Position numbers and translations under genes: made by a program. Below the pieces are notes generated by a model. It had not been told where the DNA came from. It worked only from the letters and a program-made list of their open reading frames with translations, and searched no databases. A DNA stretch of 64,000 nucleotides from Geosiphon pyriformis (lineage: Eukaryota > Glomeromycota > Glomeromycetes > Archaeosporales > Geosiphonaceae): assembly GCA_016748015.1 (NCBI GenBank), contig JAAOMT010000283.1:72304-136303 (forward strand), read 5' to 3'. Shown piece after piece: positions 33,570-45,084 of this stretch (the stretch's first letter is position 1; each line of letters starts with the position of its first letter).

Positions 33570-35070
33570 AAGAAACTCATATTAATTCAAGAAAGGTTTT
33601 TTTCTAAAAGATAGTAATTTTCAGTAGCAGGAATGATGTTTGGATTGGGAAGTAGAATATGTTTTACAATTTCGATAAAATTAAAGACAATTTAAGAGTT
33701 TTCATCTTAGAAAATATTATTGTATATGATTTTAATCTTTAATTTATTCAACAAGACAATAGGGTAATTATTGGAATTGTAGAATGTGACTTGAAATTTT
33801 TTCATTCCTTTGGAAATATAAACGTTTGGGATAAGATTTTATGCTTTAAACAGATTTGTTCATTGGATTTAAAGATTTGTTGGGTAGTGGTGGGTTTTGA
33901 GCAAATGTAAATTTCGTAATGTTCTCTAAAAAGTAAAATGGTAATTGGTTGGAAAAGTTAAAAAATCTGGTAAGATTTATTCTGAGCATTGAGAGCTAAA
34001 GATATCTGAGGTCATATTTTGCATTAATTACATGAACTTTTTCTGGTTTTATTTCTTGTCCATTGTTGTTAAAGTATTTGAGTTGTATAGCAAACTGGTT
34101 TTCAGTAAAATAGATTGATGTTATTGCAATTTTTTTCTTTGTTTCAGGTTTTCCAAATTCAATTTCTTCCTGATTATTTTTATTGGACAGAGAAATACTA
34201 AGAACATAGCATTTTGGACATCATTTGTCATCACAAGGCATGATGTATTTTTTACACAATTGAATGTTTATTTGCTTTAATTGTTGAATTTGAGCTTCTT
34301 GGGTTGGATAAGTGTGACTTGTAATTTGGTGGTATGTTTCTACTTTATCTTCATAGTTGAATTTAGCTAATTCTATTGTGTACTCAATGTATTCAGTTTC
34401 TTTCATTTGGCGGATATTTTTCTGTGTGGCTCCATTAATTAAAGCCATTGCTAGATCAAAGATTATTTCAGCATCATGAAAATAGTAGTAGAGTTTATTA
34501 AGAACACTATTGTAGGCTGCATTAAAGAGTGTTTTTCTTCTGACTTTTTTCGAAATTGATAAAGCATATTAACAGGTTTGGTTACATACTCCTTCTCTTA
34601 TTGCAATATTAATCCAATTACATTCTTCTAGTAGCATATCTCTACATATAAGACAAGGAATGTTGTCCCATTTTCCATTTCTTTTGAAATATCCAAATTG
34701 TTCTCTATGACTTGCTTTGCAAAAGTAGTAGGTGCAAGTTTCATATTCTTTTTTTGGAAAAATACATGCTCCCATAGATAAAAGTTTTTTCTTGCAATCT
34801 TTACATTTAAGTGAAATATAAGGTGGTTGTTTTCATGGTTCTGGTGTGGAATATCTAACTACATTCCATCTTCTGGTCCTTTTAAAAATTTCTTGTTCTG
34901 TTTCTTTAGCCCAATTGGATGATGATCCAAGAGCCATAAAGATTTCAGTGATTGGTAATTCTTTCTTCTCTTTAAATTCGAATACTGAAACTTTTTCAGA
35001 TTTCTTATTAAAAGTACTACAGGTGACAGGTACTCTGGTGTATTGTCTTTGATATAAAATCTTCAATTTC
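33570..35070 (-). pseudogene. EB cysteine-rich module, ribbon and dUTPase remnant
   Basis: Cys-rich module (34850-34570): CKDC, GACIF, CTYYFC, IPCLICRD, GVCNQTC, the same spacing and GKWDN..CL.CRD context as family A. Ribbon: QLCKKYIMPCDDK*CPKC (34270-34200), one Cys changed to Tyr. Then PEKVHVINAKYDLRY (34060-34010), matching motif 1 of the family A dUTPase (HDTDAGFDLRY) with the Asp lost; no later dUTPase motif could be read. 33990-33570 is the degraded spacer. The 34329-35070 part occurs again at 36759-37500 as an assembly copy. Confidence 0.65.
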
Positions 35071-35079
35071 TGGGTTTTC

Positions 35080-35579
35080 CAATCTAAATTTACATTGGCC
35101 TTAAGAAGCCAATTATTTCTGACAAGAATTTAGTATTGTGGTACATTCATGACTAAAACTTTAACTAAAATAATGATTTTATTAATAGTAAATAGGAAGT
35201 TGTCAATTTCTTTTACTGGTGTCTTCTTTATACTATCTGTTGTAACAATTATTGTTTGGGCTGGTCTGTTAATACTTTAATTAAGTTGTTGTATTAATTG
35301 ATAGGTAATAATACTTTCAGCTAATTCACTATCTAAAATTAACTGAATAGGTTTTTCTTTAACTTCAGCTTCAGTATACATTGTTGTAATTGCTCTTTGT
35401 TCATTGACTGCTGCATTGCTAAGCAAGAATAATGATTCATTTGCTTCAAATTTGAATAGAAATATATCTGAAAGATTGGCATTGTGGGCAATTTGGGCTG
35501 GTAAGATAGTATTGTTGGAAGGGTTTGATCTTGGTGCTACAACTTTACCTTCAAAAAGTGCAGATTGTTGAAAATCCAA
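35080..35579 (-). pseudogene. EB aspartic protease
   Basis: LILDSELAESIITYQL near 35340-35295 is the active-site block with Gly changed to Glu. Upstream, AAVNEQRAITTMYTEAEV parallels the family A strand before the active site. The first 100 codons are open. A second identical copy at 37707-38009 is an assembly artefact. Confidence 0.8.
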
Positions 35580-36738
35580 TTTTTCAGATATTGTAAGATA
35601 ACTGAGTTGAGTATGGTAATTGGGTCTTTGCTGACCAGAATTTCAGGAAACTAATTGGTTGTTTGGGTTAATTTTGCTCTTGTTTGTTGAAAAACGGTTT
35701 TGTAATGTAAATTGGTTGTGTTGAACCAATCTTTGGGCTGGTACTTGATATTGTTGTGTAGATGATTGTTAATACTGTTGAATTGGTATGGATTGTTAAT
35801 ATTATTGCTGTAGAGCAGGCTAATAGTAATTGTTTTACTGTTGAGGTCTTAAAGAATAATAGACTGGTAGTAAAAACTGATAATGAGATTATTGTATTGA
35901 AGAGTAATGTTAATTACTCCTGTTTTGTTGGTCTCTTTGTAGCTTTTTGCAGTTTTATTTCCAATGTTTTGGAATTCCACAATAATAACAACTTTGGTTT
36001 TAATTGTTTGATGATAATGAATAGTTGGTTTGGTTTTATTGTTGTGATGGCTGATATTTTTGTGTTTGTTGTTGCTATTGTTGATTGGTAAAATAGTTTT
36101 CAACCTTCTTTGTGAGTTGGTCAATTTTTTCTTCAGTTGCTGAGCTGGTTTCTTCAATAGTAAGATTCACAAATTTGGTATGATTTGCTTTTTCTATTGT
36201 CATTTCATAATTCTTTGCATGTCTAATAGCTGTTGCTAAGTCTGCTAGAGCATGTGGACAAACTTTTTTGATCAACTTGTCTTTTAATTCTGTTATTAAA
36301 CTGATCCAAAATCTGGGCATTGGAATAATATTTATTGGTTTTCAATTATCAAATTCATCAAAGAAGTTTGTTGAATCTCTCAAGATAGGTCATAACAGTT
36401 TTAGATATTTCTTGTTTGATATTGCAAAAGTGATTTTGGAGAGTGATAGAAGTGTTGTTGTTAGTAAATTGTTGCAGAAAAGCATTTTTGAATGTTTGCC
36501 AGTTTCCAAAGGGTTCTTTTAAGTTTTCAAACTATTCTTTTGCAGTTCCTTAAAGAAAGTATGGAATTGCTTTAAGCATTCTTGCTGTATTTCATCTATT
36601 TATATCTCCTGCTTTCTGGACTTTGTCAAGCCATTCTTGAGGGCTGGTATTATTATCTTCACCAGTAAATTCTGGGATTTTTACAATATAAGCAGTTGCT
36701 ATTTCTTCTTTGTTTTCTGTAGTTTCTTCTGATTCTGA

Positions 36739-36758
36739 NNNNNNNNNNNNNNNNNNNN
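36739..36758. other. Assembly gap (20 N)
   Basis: A run of 20 N. The preceding 34329-36738 is repeated after it at 36759-39168. Confidence 0.99.
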
Positions 36759-39168
36759 GTGGTATGTTTCTACTTTATCTTCATAGTTGAATTTAGCTAA
36801 TTCTATTGTGTACTCAATGTATTCAGTTTCTTTCATTTGGCGGATATTTTTCTGTGTGGCTCCATTAATTAAAGCCATTGCTAGATCAAAGATTATTTCA
36901 GCATCATGAAAATAGTAGTAGAGTTTATTAAGAACACTATTGTAGGCTGCATTAAAGAGTGTTTTTCTTCTGACTTTTTTCGAAATTGATAAAGCATATT
37001 AACAGGTTTGGTTACATACTCCTTCTCTTATTGCAATATTAATCCAATTACATTCTTCTAGTAGCATATCTCTACATATAAGACAAGGAATGTTGTCCCA
37101 TTTTCCATTTCTTTTGAAATATCCAAATTGTTCTCTATGACTTGCTTTGCAAAAGTAGTAGGTGCAAGTTTCATATTCTTTTTTTGGAAAAATACATGCT
37201 CCCATAGATAAAAGTTTTTTCTTGCAATCTTTACATTTAAGTGAAATATAAGGTGGTTGTTTTCATGGTTCTGGTGTGGAATATCTAACTACATTCCATC
37301 TTCTGGTCCTTTTAAAAATTTCTTGTTCTGTTTCTTTAGCCCAATTGGATGATGATCCAAGAGCCATAAAGATTTCAGTGATTGGTAATTCTTTCTTCTC
37401 TTTAAATTCGAATACTGAAACTTTTTCAGATTTCTTATTAAAAGTACTACAGGTGACAGGTACTCTGGTGTATTGTCTTTGATATAAAATCTTCAATTTC
37501 TGGGTTTTCCAATCTAAATTTACATTGGCCTTAAGAAGCCAATTATTTCTGACAAGAATTTAGTATTGTGGTACATTCATGACTAAAACTTTAACTAAAA
37601 TAATGATTTTATTAATAGTAAATAGGAAGTTGTCAATTTCTTTTACTGGTGTCTTCTTTATACTATCTGTTGTAACAATTATTGTTTGGGCTGGTCTGTT
37701 AATACTTTAATTAAGTTGTTGTATTAATTGATAGGTAATAATACTTTCAGCTAATTCACTATCTAAAATTAACTGAATAGGTTTTTCTTTAACTTCAGCT
37801 TCAGTATACATTGTTGTAATTGCTCTTTGTTCATTGACTGCTGCATTGCTAAGCAAGAATAATGATTCATTTGCTTCAAATTTGAATAGAAATATATCTG
37901 AAAGATTGGCATTGTGGGCAATTTGGGCTGGTAAGATAGTATTGTTGGAAGGGTTTGATCTTGGTGCTACAACTTTACCTTCAAAAAGTGCAGATTGTTG
38001 AAAATCCAATTTTTCAGATATTGTAAGATAACTGAGTTGAGTATGGTAATTGGGTCTTTGCTGACCAGAATTTCAGGAAACTAATTGGTTGTTTGGGTTA
38101 ATTTTGCTCTTGTTTGTTGAAAAACGGTTTTGTAATGTAAATTGGTTGTGTTGAACCAATCTTTGGGCTGGTACTTGATATTGTTGTGTAGATGATTGTT
38201 AATACTGTTGAATTGGTATGGATTGTTAATATTATTGCTGTAGAGCAGGCTAATAGTAATTGTTTTACTGTTGAGGTCTTAAAGAATAATAGACTGGTAG
38301 TAAAAACTGATAATGAGATTATTGTATTGAAGAGTAATGTTAATTACTCCTGTTTTGTTGGTCTCTTTGTAGCTTTTTGCAGTTTTATTTCCAATGTTTT
38401 GGAATTCCACAATAATAACAACTTTGGTTTTAATTGTTTGATGATAATGAATAGTTGGTTTGGTTTTATTGTTGTGATGGCTGATATTTTTGTGTTTGTT
38501 GTTGCTATTGTTGATTGGTAAAATAGTTTTCAACCTTCTTTGTGAGTTGGTCAATTTTTTCTTCAGTTGCTGAGCTGGTTTCTTCAATAGTAAGATTCAC
38601 AAATTTGGTATGATTTGCTTTTTCTATTGTCATTTCATAATTCTTTGCATGTCTAATAGCTGTTGCTAAGTCTGCTAGAGCATGTGGACAAACTTTTTTG
38701 ATCAACTTGTCTTTTAATTCTGTTATTAAACTGATCCAAAATCTGGGCATTGGAATAATATTTATTGGTTTTCAATTATCAAATTCATCAAAGAAGTTTG
38801 TTGAATCTCTCAAGATAGGTCATAACAGTTTTAGATATTTCTTGTTTGATATTGCAAAAGTGATTTTGGAGAGTGATAGAAGTGTTGTTGTTAGTAAATT
38901 GTTGCAGAAAAGCATTTTTGAATGTTTGCCAGTTTCCAAAGGGTTCTTTTAAGTTTTCAAACTATTCTTTTGCAGTTCCTTAAAGAAAGTATGGAATTGC
39001 TTTAAGCATTCTTGCTGTATTTCATCTATTTATATCTCCTGCTTTCTGGACTTTGTCAAGCCATTCTTGAGGGCTGGTATTATTATCTTCACCAGTAAAT
39101 TCTGGGATTTTTACAATATAAGCAGTTGCTATTTCTTCTTTGTTTTCTGTAGTTTCTTCTGATTCTGA
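36759..39168. repeat. 2410-bp direct copy of 34329-36738
   Basis: At an offset of 2430 bp every open frame is identical in length and sequence, and the copy abuts the N run. Two contigs overlapping by 2410 bp were placed end to end rather than merged. Treat one copy as redundant. Confidence 0.95.
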
Positions 39169-39879
39169 TTTGGTTTCTTCACTTTCCAGGTTCTCTGAAT
39201 GATTACTTTTGTTTTTCTGTAAGTAATCAAAAAAATTGGTGCTGGTTGATATTGGTTCTTGTTGTTGAATAAAATTTCTAAGTAACTGAAAATCTTCTGG
39301 TCTGAAAAAACAGTTAAGTAGTAAATTTGGTGTTTGTGGTTAAACAAGTAAAATTGGAAATAGTGTAATAGAAAGTGGTAATTTGACATGGTGTTTGTAA
39401 GTGTTTAGCAATTATCTTTGGTGTCTTTGGAGTATTTGGGGTGGTACTTGAGTGTTGTTTCAGTTTTTGTTTGTCTTTGTTGCTTGTTTTGTCTCTAATT
39501 CCAAAGTCAATAGAGTATTTAGACTGTACTGGATAATTTTTTTCACAATACTGAATAATGTTAAAATTAAGTTCTTGGAAGTAGGTGACAAGTGTTTCAC
39601 TGTTAAGATTTTCAGTTCTTAACTGTGAATAATGCACTAAATTATTGTAGAGATTGCTTCTAACTTTTGAAATGTTGTAATTTCCAAGAAAATAATTGTT
39701 AATGTGGTTTTCAATATACTGATAAAGTGTCTTCTTAACAATTTTAATTCTATTTGGAATGTTGAATCTCTGCTTGCAATGGGTGTAAATTGACTGATAA
39801 TACTTTAGAGTTGTTGTGTTTGTGTAGTTGCCACTTTGAAGTTGTTATTGTTGTGTTATTTCTGTAAGAAAGCACTAAA

Positions 39880-40813
39880 TGTTACCAGAGGTTTTTTGGT
39901 CTCTTTTCTTGAATTTTACTAATGTCTGTCTGTTGCTAATTTCACGTTTTTTGGAAGCAGTTGAATCTCCAATAATTGAATTTATCTTCAAATTATCTCT
40001 TATAATTTGAATTATTGGGCTTATAAGTGAAATGGCCAATTCCATGTCAGTTACTTTGTATAGTTACATTGTAGTAAACATCAACTCTTTTTCAAGAATT
40101 GTTCATCTGAAAGTTCACTAAAAATGTGTAGTTACTTTGCTGTGAAAGTCAACTCTTCTACAGAAATCTTGTTTGTAGACTATCTTAATAATTATAATAA
40201 GAAAAAGAAAGAAATATAAAAAAAATATAAAAAAAATAGGATTGTTAAGAGAAACGTTTTCTATTTAGGCCTGGAGTCACTAACAGTTTATTGAAATTGA
40301 TAGCTAATCAATTTCAAAATGTTAGTTGTGTTGAGAGAATTTCAAGTATAATAATCAAAAAATTTGGTTTTTGAATATTTTAATTTTTATTTGAAATATG
40401 TAAAAAATAATTTGTTCTAATTAAGATATCTGAAGTATACTATGTTATGATACTATGAGATGATACATTTTTTTGAAGAAAAAAGCTCTTCTTTTATACA
40501 ATCTGTTGTAGTACTAATCTTTAAACTTGCACTTTTTTCTTTGCTATAATTTGGATAAACTCAAGATATATTTTGGTGAACTACAAGTTATTTCATTGAA
40601 CTATTGATTATTTCGGCCAATTTTTATTAATTTTGGCAAATTTTGACTATGTTAAATAGTTCAAGATATTGTGTAATTTGATCATCTTAATTTTTATAGT
40701 ACAAATTAGATTATTGATTAAGTAATAATATTTGATAATTTGATTAAATAATAAGTGATAATTGAAATATTAATAATATATGCTAATTAATAGCTAAAAT
40801 TCTATTGGTAATA
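39880..40813 (-). repeat. EB 5' LTR (family B)
   Basis: On plus it runs from TGTTACCAGAGGTTTTTTGG to CTATTGGTAATA, then GCAT of E2. The adjacent sequence read on minus, TTTAGTGCTTTCTTACAG, is the primer binding region, like the family A TTTGGTGCTTCCTGTGAG with one G-to-A. Confidence 0.9.
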
Positions 40814-41481
40814 GCATGGTGGCTAGTAATTTAGCAGAGATGCCCTTCTGGTAAGCTATCTTTAAATTTTCAAACTCTATACCCTTCTTTTGGGGTTTTT
40901 TACCAAACTATCTTTAACATTAATTATTCAGTGCTTAATTCTTTAATCAATTAGTAAACAACAAAAAATAACAAAAGAAAAAAAAGAAAATAAAAGAAAA
41001 TAAAAAAATAAGCCAAGACAATAAATGTTAATATTCTGTCAATAGTCATGATTAAGAGCTATTGTTCTAGTGTGATTAAGTATCAGCTGCTATTAACATA
41101 AAGTGTTGATAATGAAAAGTGAATTGATATAGCAAATAATTATTTATTAATATTTGTGAATAAAAAGATTGCTTAGATAAAAATCTAAACTGAAAGATCT
41201 GTTTTTTTTTACTTCTAACACTATCACTATATATACATAATTAAGATTTCTCAATTTCTTAATTCTTCATATTAGGAATCTTAGAATTCCTGGAATCTTG
41301 CAATTCTTTTGAAAAAAATCTTGGAATTCTGGAATCCTGTAATTTCTTATATGAGAATTCTGAAATTTTTGGAATTCTGCAATTTTTCTAAGAGAAATCC
41401 TGAAATTTCATATTTACTATGTTTATTTCTGATTGGCTATTTTATATACTAATATACTTTCTATATATTCTATGAATAACA
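40814..41481 (-). repeat. E2 5' LTR, segment right of EB
   Basis: It resumes with GCATGGTGGCTAGTAATT, matching 19870-19890 of the 3' LTR. It holds the hairpin (about 41093-41116), TATA and the A1-type U3 array (41270-41400), and ends GAATAACA at 41481 followed by ACAT. Confidence 0.9.
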
Positions 41482-41801
41482 ACATACACCCAACAAAACA
41501 AACTATGTCTAATAGTTAACTATAGACTACAAAACAGCTAAAACCAAATAAAAAAATTGTTTATCTGTAACAGTCTTCCTCAGCACCATATTAAAGAAAA
41601 ACCTAAAATCTATATAAGTCTGAACCAAACTGGGCTTAAAAAAATCCTTAGTAAACAAAAAGATATTCAAGTACTTGTGTAACTCATTCTTTTTAGCAAT
41701 CAAAATTGGCAAACTATTAATCAACAATAATACAGTCCTAATACCTTAGTTGATAGGAATAGCTACTGTTTTATTATTATTAATTGAAATATTATTGACA
41801 T
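41482..41801 (-). pseudogene. LINE ORF2 fragment, post-RT region
   Basis: Reads NKTVAIPIN, LPILIAKKNELHKYLNIFL and FNMVLRKTVTDKQFFYLVLAVL on minus, the segment between RT and the RNase H half. It continues directly into 19647 once E2 is removed, and into 42770 once the solo LTR is removed. Confidence 0.8.
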
Positions 41802-42769
41802 TGTTACCAGAGGTTTTTGGTCTCTTTTTTGTAATGTTGTTGATGTCTGTTTGCTGTGAATTCACGTTTTCTGAATGTGGTTGAACCTTCAGTAACTGAA
41901 TTTATCTTCAAATTATCTCCTATAATTTGAACTGCTGGGCTTATAAGTGAAATGGCCAATTTCTTGCCAGTTACTTTATGTAGTTACGTTGTAGTAAATA
42001 TCAATTCTTTCCCAGGAATTGCTTGTCTGGAAGCTCACTAAAAATGTGTAGTTACTTTGCTGTGAAAGTCAACTCTTCTACAGGAATCTTATCTGTAGGT
42101 TACCCTAATGATTGTAATAAGAAAAGAAAAGAAAAATAAAAAAAATGTAAAAGAAATAGGATTTTATCAAGAGAAACGTTTTCTATCCAGGCCTGGAGTT
42201 ACTAACAGTTTACTGAAATTAGTAGTTAATCAATTTCAAAACGTTAGTCAGGTTTTGGAGATTTTTCAAGTGCAATAATTAAAGAATTTGGTTTTCCAAT
42301 TTATTTGATATTTATTTTTTTTTGTGTGTAGGAATGGTTCTAAGTGATAAATCTAAAGTAAGATACATTTTCTCAAAAAGAGAAGCTCTTCTTTTATACA
42401 ACTTGTTGTAACACTATTCTATAAACTTGAACTTTGCTATTTTCTATAATTTTGCTGAACTAAAGATACATTTCAGTAAACTACAAGTTATTTCTGTGAA
42501 CTATTAGATATTTTGGTGAACTATCAATTATTTCGGCGAATTTCTACAAATTTCGGTGAACTTTTTGAATGTTATATAGTTCGGGGTATTGTATAATTGA
42601 TCATCACAATTAGGTTACATTTGTGTTATGTACAAATTGGATTATTAATTAAATGATAATTTCGGATATTTTGCTAATGTAATAAGTAATAATTTGAAAT
42701 GCTAATTAATGATAAGAATTATAAGGGTAATTTCATACTAAGCAATATCTCTAATTTTGTTTGGTAACA
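41802..42769 (-). repeat. Solo LTR, family B, in LINE ORF2
   Basis: 968 bp, plus-strand ends TGTTACCAGAGG and GTTTGGTAACA, flanked by ACAT (41798-41801 and 42770-42773). No internal sequence, so it results from LTR-LTR recombination. Contains the GCCGAAAT-type array (reads TTTCGGCGAA on plus, 42470-42560). Confidence 0.93.
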
Positions 42770-44181
42770 ACATCAAAATATATTGTATAGAAACTTAACA
42801 ACTCTTAAACCAAATCATGTCATTAACAAAGACATCAGCAATTAAAAAAGAAGTTCTCCCCCCAATAGCCTCAATTCTGTTAGTCTTTTTCACAAACCTA
42901 GTATTAATATAATATCTGAACAAGTGTTTATGTCTCTTTACTTTACACAAAAGTGGATCATAGAAAATTTTCTAAAAGAGCAAAAAAAAAACCTTACCTT
43001 AATTCAAACTATTATGTACCTTATAACCATTTAAGAGTTCAAAATCTGTCATTATTCTGTTAATCTAATTCTCATAAATATTGCCAAAAAATCTGATAAA
43101 CTAACTGCATATTTTAATACAATGCAAACTAGTCTTTAAATAATACCATCCTACTAAATTATAAGCTTTGCACATATTTTACAACATCAATTAAAGCTTT
43201 CTATTATTTTTCAAAACATTTTTTACTACTGACCCAACAGCAAAAATAGGAGACTGAGTCAAAGAATCTTTTAATACCAAAAAGTTGTTATCACAAAGAA
43301 TATTAAACTTGCTGTATGCTGATGACATCTGATTAGAAAAGATCTTAGATAAGATCTTCTGAACTGTCTTAATTAGTACAATAGGCTTAGTATTCATTAA
43401 AACACTATTCTATTTATAAGATTTTGGAATTATTGAAACTCATATTCTTTTTCAAAAAATCAGGACTGCACCCAAAGTTAAATACAAATTCAACAGTCTC
43501 AAAAAACAAACCAGCACTTTTCTATCATAATGTTTTTAAAGTTCATTAGATATTTTTAATAATCTAGCAGTCTTATTATTTGGCAAATTATTAACAACCA
43601 AAGACAATTCTTTTATATCAATTTTTTTTATTATACCAGAAAAAGCACTATTATTAACATAGTTCAAAAACATGTATTAACAAATTTAAAAGTCAGGCAT
43701 CCTTGAGAACACCAACTGCTTTCTTGTTTACTCTTTCATGATTTTATCCATCTTAACTTTATTAGACTCAACTACTAACTCATTTTCTATTACCAAGTAA
43801 TCCAAAACAATCTTGCAAAATAAATGTTTTAAAATGTTTTTTATCATCTATTCTTTATTAAAACAGAAATTTTTTATATAACAATTAATTATTTTTCTAA
43901 TAGCTGTATTTTCAGATGCTTAAGACTTATAATACTTAGACTTCCGATACTTTTTTTTTATCATTGACAAATGTTTAATCAAATTCATTGAACTTATACT
44001 ATTTAGAACTATGTTAGCAATTTTAGATGCCTTAACTTTATCAATAGCCAACCAAAACCCAATAAGATGGTCAAAATTCAGGAGATCTTTAGAATTTTAA
44101 ACTTTTACAATATTTGCAATGAGCAACTCCAATTTAAAAATTTTGAAGAATGTTTGTTTTTTAAATAATCATATTTACTAT
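42770..44181 (-). pseudogene. LINE ORF2 reverse transcriptase region
   Basis: On minus: an N-terminal linker (44050-43620), VNNLPNNKTARLLKISNEL (43600), NTKPIVLIKTVQKILSKIF (43395), LWLVLQDMCKAYNLVG (43200-43150; RT motif A, F-D changed), GKVFLLLF*KIFYDPLL and then FVNDMIW at 42830-42810, where the family has FADD-T-W: the first catalytic Asp is Asn. The order of blocks is that of non-LTR RTs. The endonuclease domain is not in the window. Confidence 0.8.
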
Positions 44182-45022
44182 TGTTACTCATAGAATATAG
44201 GAAGTATATTAGCATATAAATTACCCAATCAGAAATAGACACAGTAAATATAGAATTCCAAGATTCCTCTCAAAGGAATTGCAAGATTCCAGAAATTTCA
44301 GGATTCTCATACAAAGAATCACAGGATTCCAGAATTTTAGAATTTCTCTCAAAAGAAATTGCAGGATTCCTAGAATTCTAGGATTTCTGGTATAAGAAAT
44401 CAAGGAATTGAGGAATCTCAATTAGGTATATATAGTAGTAGTATTAGAAGTAGAAAAGACAGACCTCTTAGTTTAGATTTAATCTAAGCAACTTTTCCAT
44501 TCACCAATAAATAATTATTCATTATCTCAATTCACTCTCCATTATCAACACTTTATATTGATAGTAATTGATACTTAACCACACTGGAACAATAGCTCTT
44601 GATCATGGCTATTGACAGAATACTAACTATTATTGCCTTGGCTTATTTTTTTATTTTTTATTTCTTTTATTTTTATTTTTTTTCTTTGTTGTTATTTATT
44701 AATTGATTAAAGAATTAAGCACTAAGATAAAAACGTCATAGGAACTGGTAAAAAACCTGTGAAACAAGGGTAGAACACTCATAGATTTGAGGATAACTTA
44801 CTAGAAGGATTACCAGCCATTATGCTGAGAAAAAAATTTGACAGAATTGTGATTCTGGAAGACTACTGAAAACAACTATTGAATCTCTGTCCATTATACA
44901 AAGAACTCAACTAAAACCTTCAGATCTATAAACATCTTCAAATACCAATGCTAAAAGATCAATTAAGCACCAAATTATGAGTTTGTTATTTAATTTGAGA
45001 CTCTAAATAATTATCTGTAACA
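44182..45022 (+). repeat. E3 5' LTR (U3 type A1)
   Basis: Starts TGTTACTCATAGAATATAGG and ends ATTATCTGTAACA. U3 array of GAATTCC/AGGATTCC-like units 44250-44400, TATA near 44428, hairpin TTATCAACA/TATTGATAG with loop CTTTA near 44538. Followed by TTTGGTGCTCCCTGTGAGG (primer site). Confidence 0.93.
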
Positions 45023-45084
45023 TTTGGTGCTCCCTGTGAGGTATAATTCTATAGAGAACCAGCACCAACAACAATCATCCAAAA

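Larger units (their letters stand above)
35640..39834 (-). pseudogene. EB gag (contains the assembly duplication)
   Basis: The frame starts near GTGGCA (39834-39829), the same GTG-GCA start context as family A, followed by a probable one-base indel. The N-terminal domain (LYQYIENHINNYFLGN, about 39735) parallels E1. An open 107-codon stretch covers 39637-39314. Capsid-like sequence (ERFNKLL, HAKNYEMTIEKANHTKF) lies at 36075-36600 and again at 38505-39030. The knuckle CYYCGIPKHWK*NC is at 36000-35949 (copy at 38430-38379), zinc ligands intact but a stop inside. A Tyr/Gln-rich tail follows. Allowing for the duplication, gag is about 1.77 kb. Confidence 0.75.
28911..40813 (-). mobile_element. 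LTR family B gypsy element EB, nested in E2
   Basis: LTRs are 28911-29883 (3') and 39880-40813 (5'), with GCAT on both sides. Module order on minus: gag with CCHC, protease, Cys-rich module, a region with a dUTPase motif 1 trace, RT, RNase H, integrase and a 3' ORF. Protein similarity to family A is clear but LTRs and much of pol differ. It contains the 20-N gap and a 2410-bp assembly duplication; true length is about 9.47 kb. RT has YLND for YLDD and protease DSE for DSG, so it is dead. Confidence 0.92.
19648..41481 (-). mobile_element. Gypsy element E2 (family A), with EB nested in its 5' LTR
   Basis: E2 occupies 19648-28910 plus 40814-41481; the middle is EB. ACAT flanks it at 19644-19647 and 41482-41485. 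The two halves of the 5' LTR join at GCAT (28907-28910 and 40814-40817). Module content and order are those of E1, read on the minus strand, with gag-pol at 28663-21242. It is more eroded than E4: the protease has DSS for DSG, RT has LDN for LDD, integrase has IN for ID, and dUTPase motif 1 has lost its Asp residues. Confidence 0.92.
17553..44181 (-). mobile_element. LINE with ORF2, minus strand, interrupted by E2 and a solo LTR
   Basis: LINE sequence is found at 17553-19647, 41482-41801 and 42770-44181, about 3.8 kb in all. Joining the pieces across E2 (ACAT both sides) and the solo LTR (ACAT both sides) restores one collinear ORF2 with RT, linker, RNase H and C-terminal zinc motif. The 3' end is a T run at 17553-17561 (poly(A) on the coding strand). 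The 5' part, including any endonuclease domain, is missing and E3 starts at 44182. Whether it was 5'-truncated or cut by E3 cannot be told. Confidence 0.8.

Noticed and set aside
35762-36091. 109-codon plus-strand frame, seen twice
   Set aside because: It is the antisense shadow of family B gag; the second copy at 38192-38521 is the assembly duplicate.
36759-39168. Biological tandem duplication inside EB
   Set aside because: Perfect identity and an N run at the junction indicate unmerged contigs.
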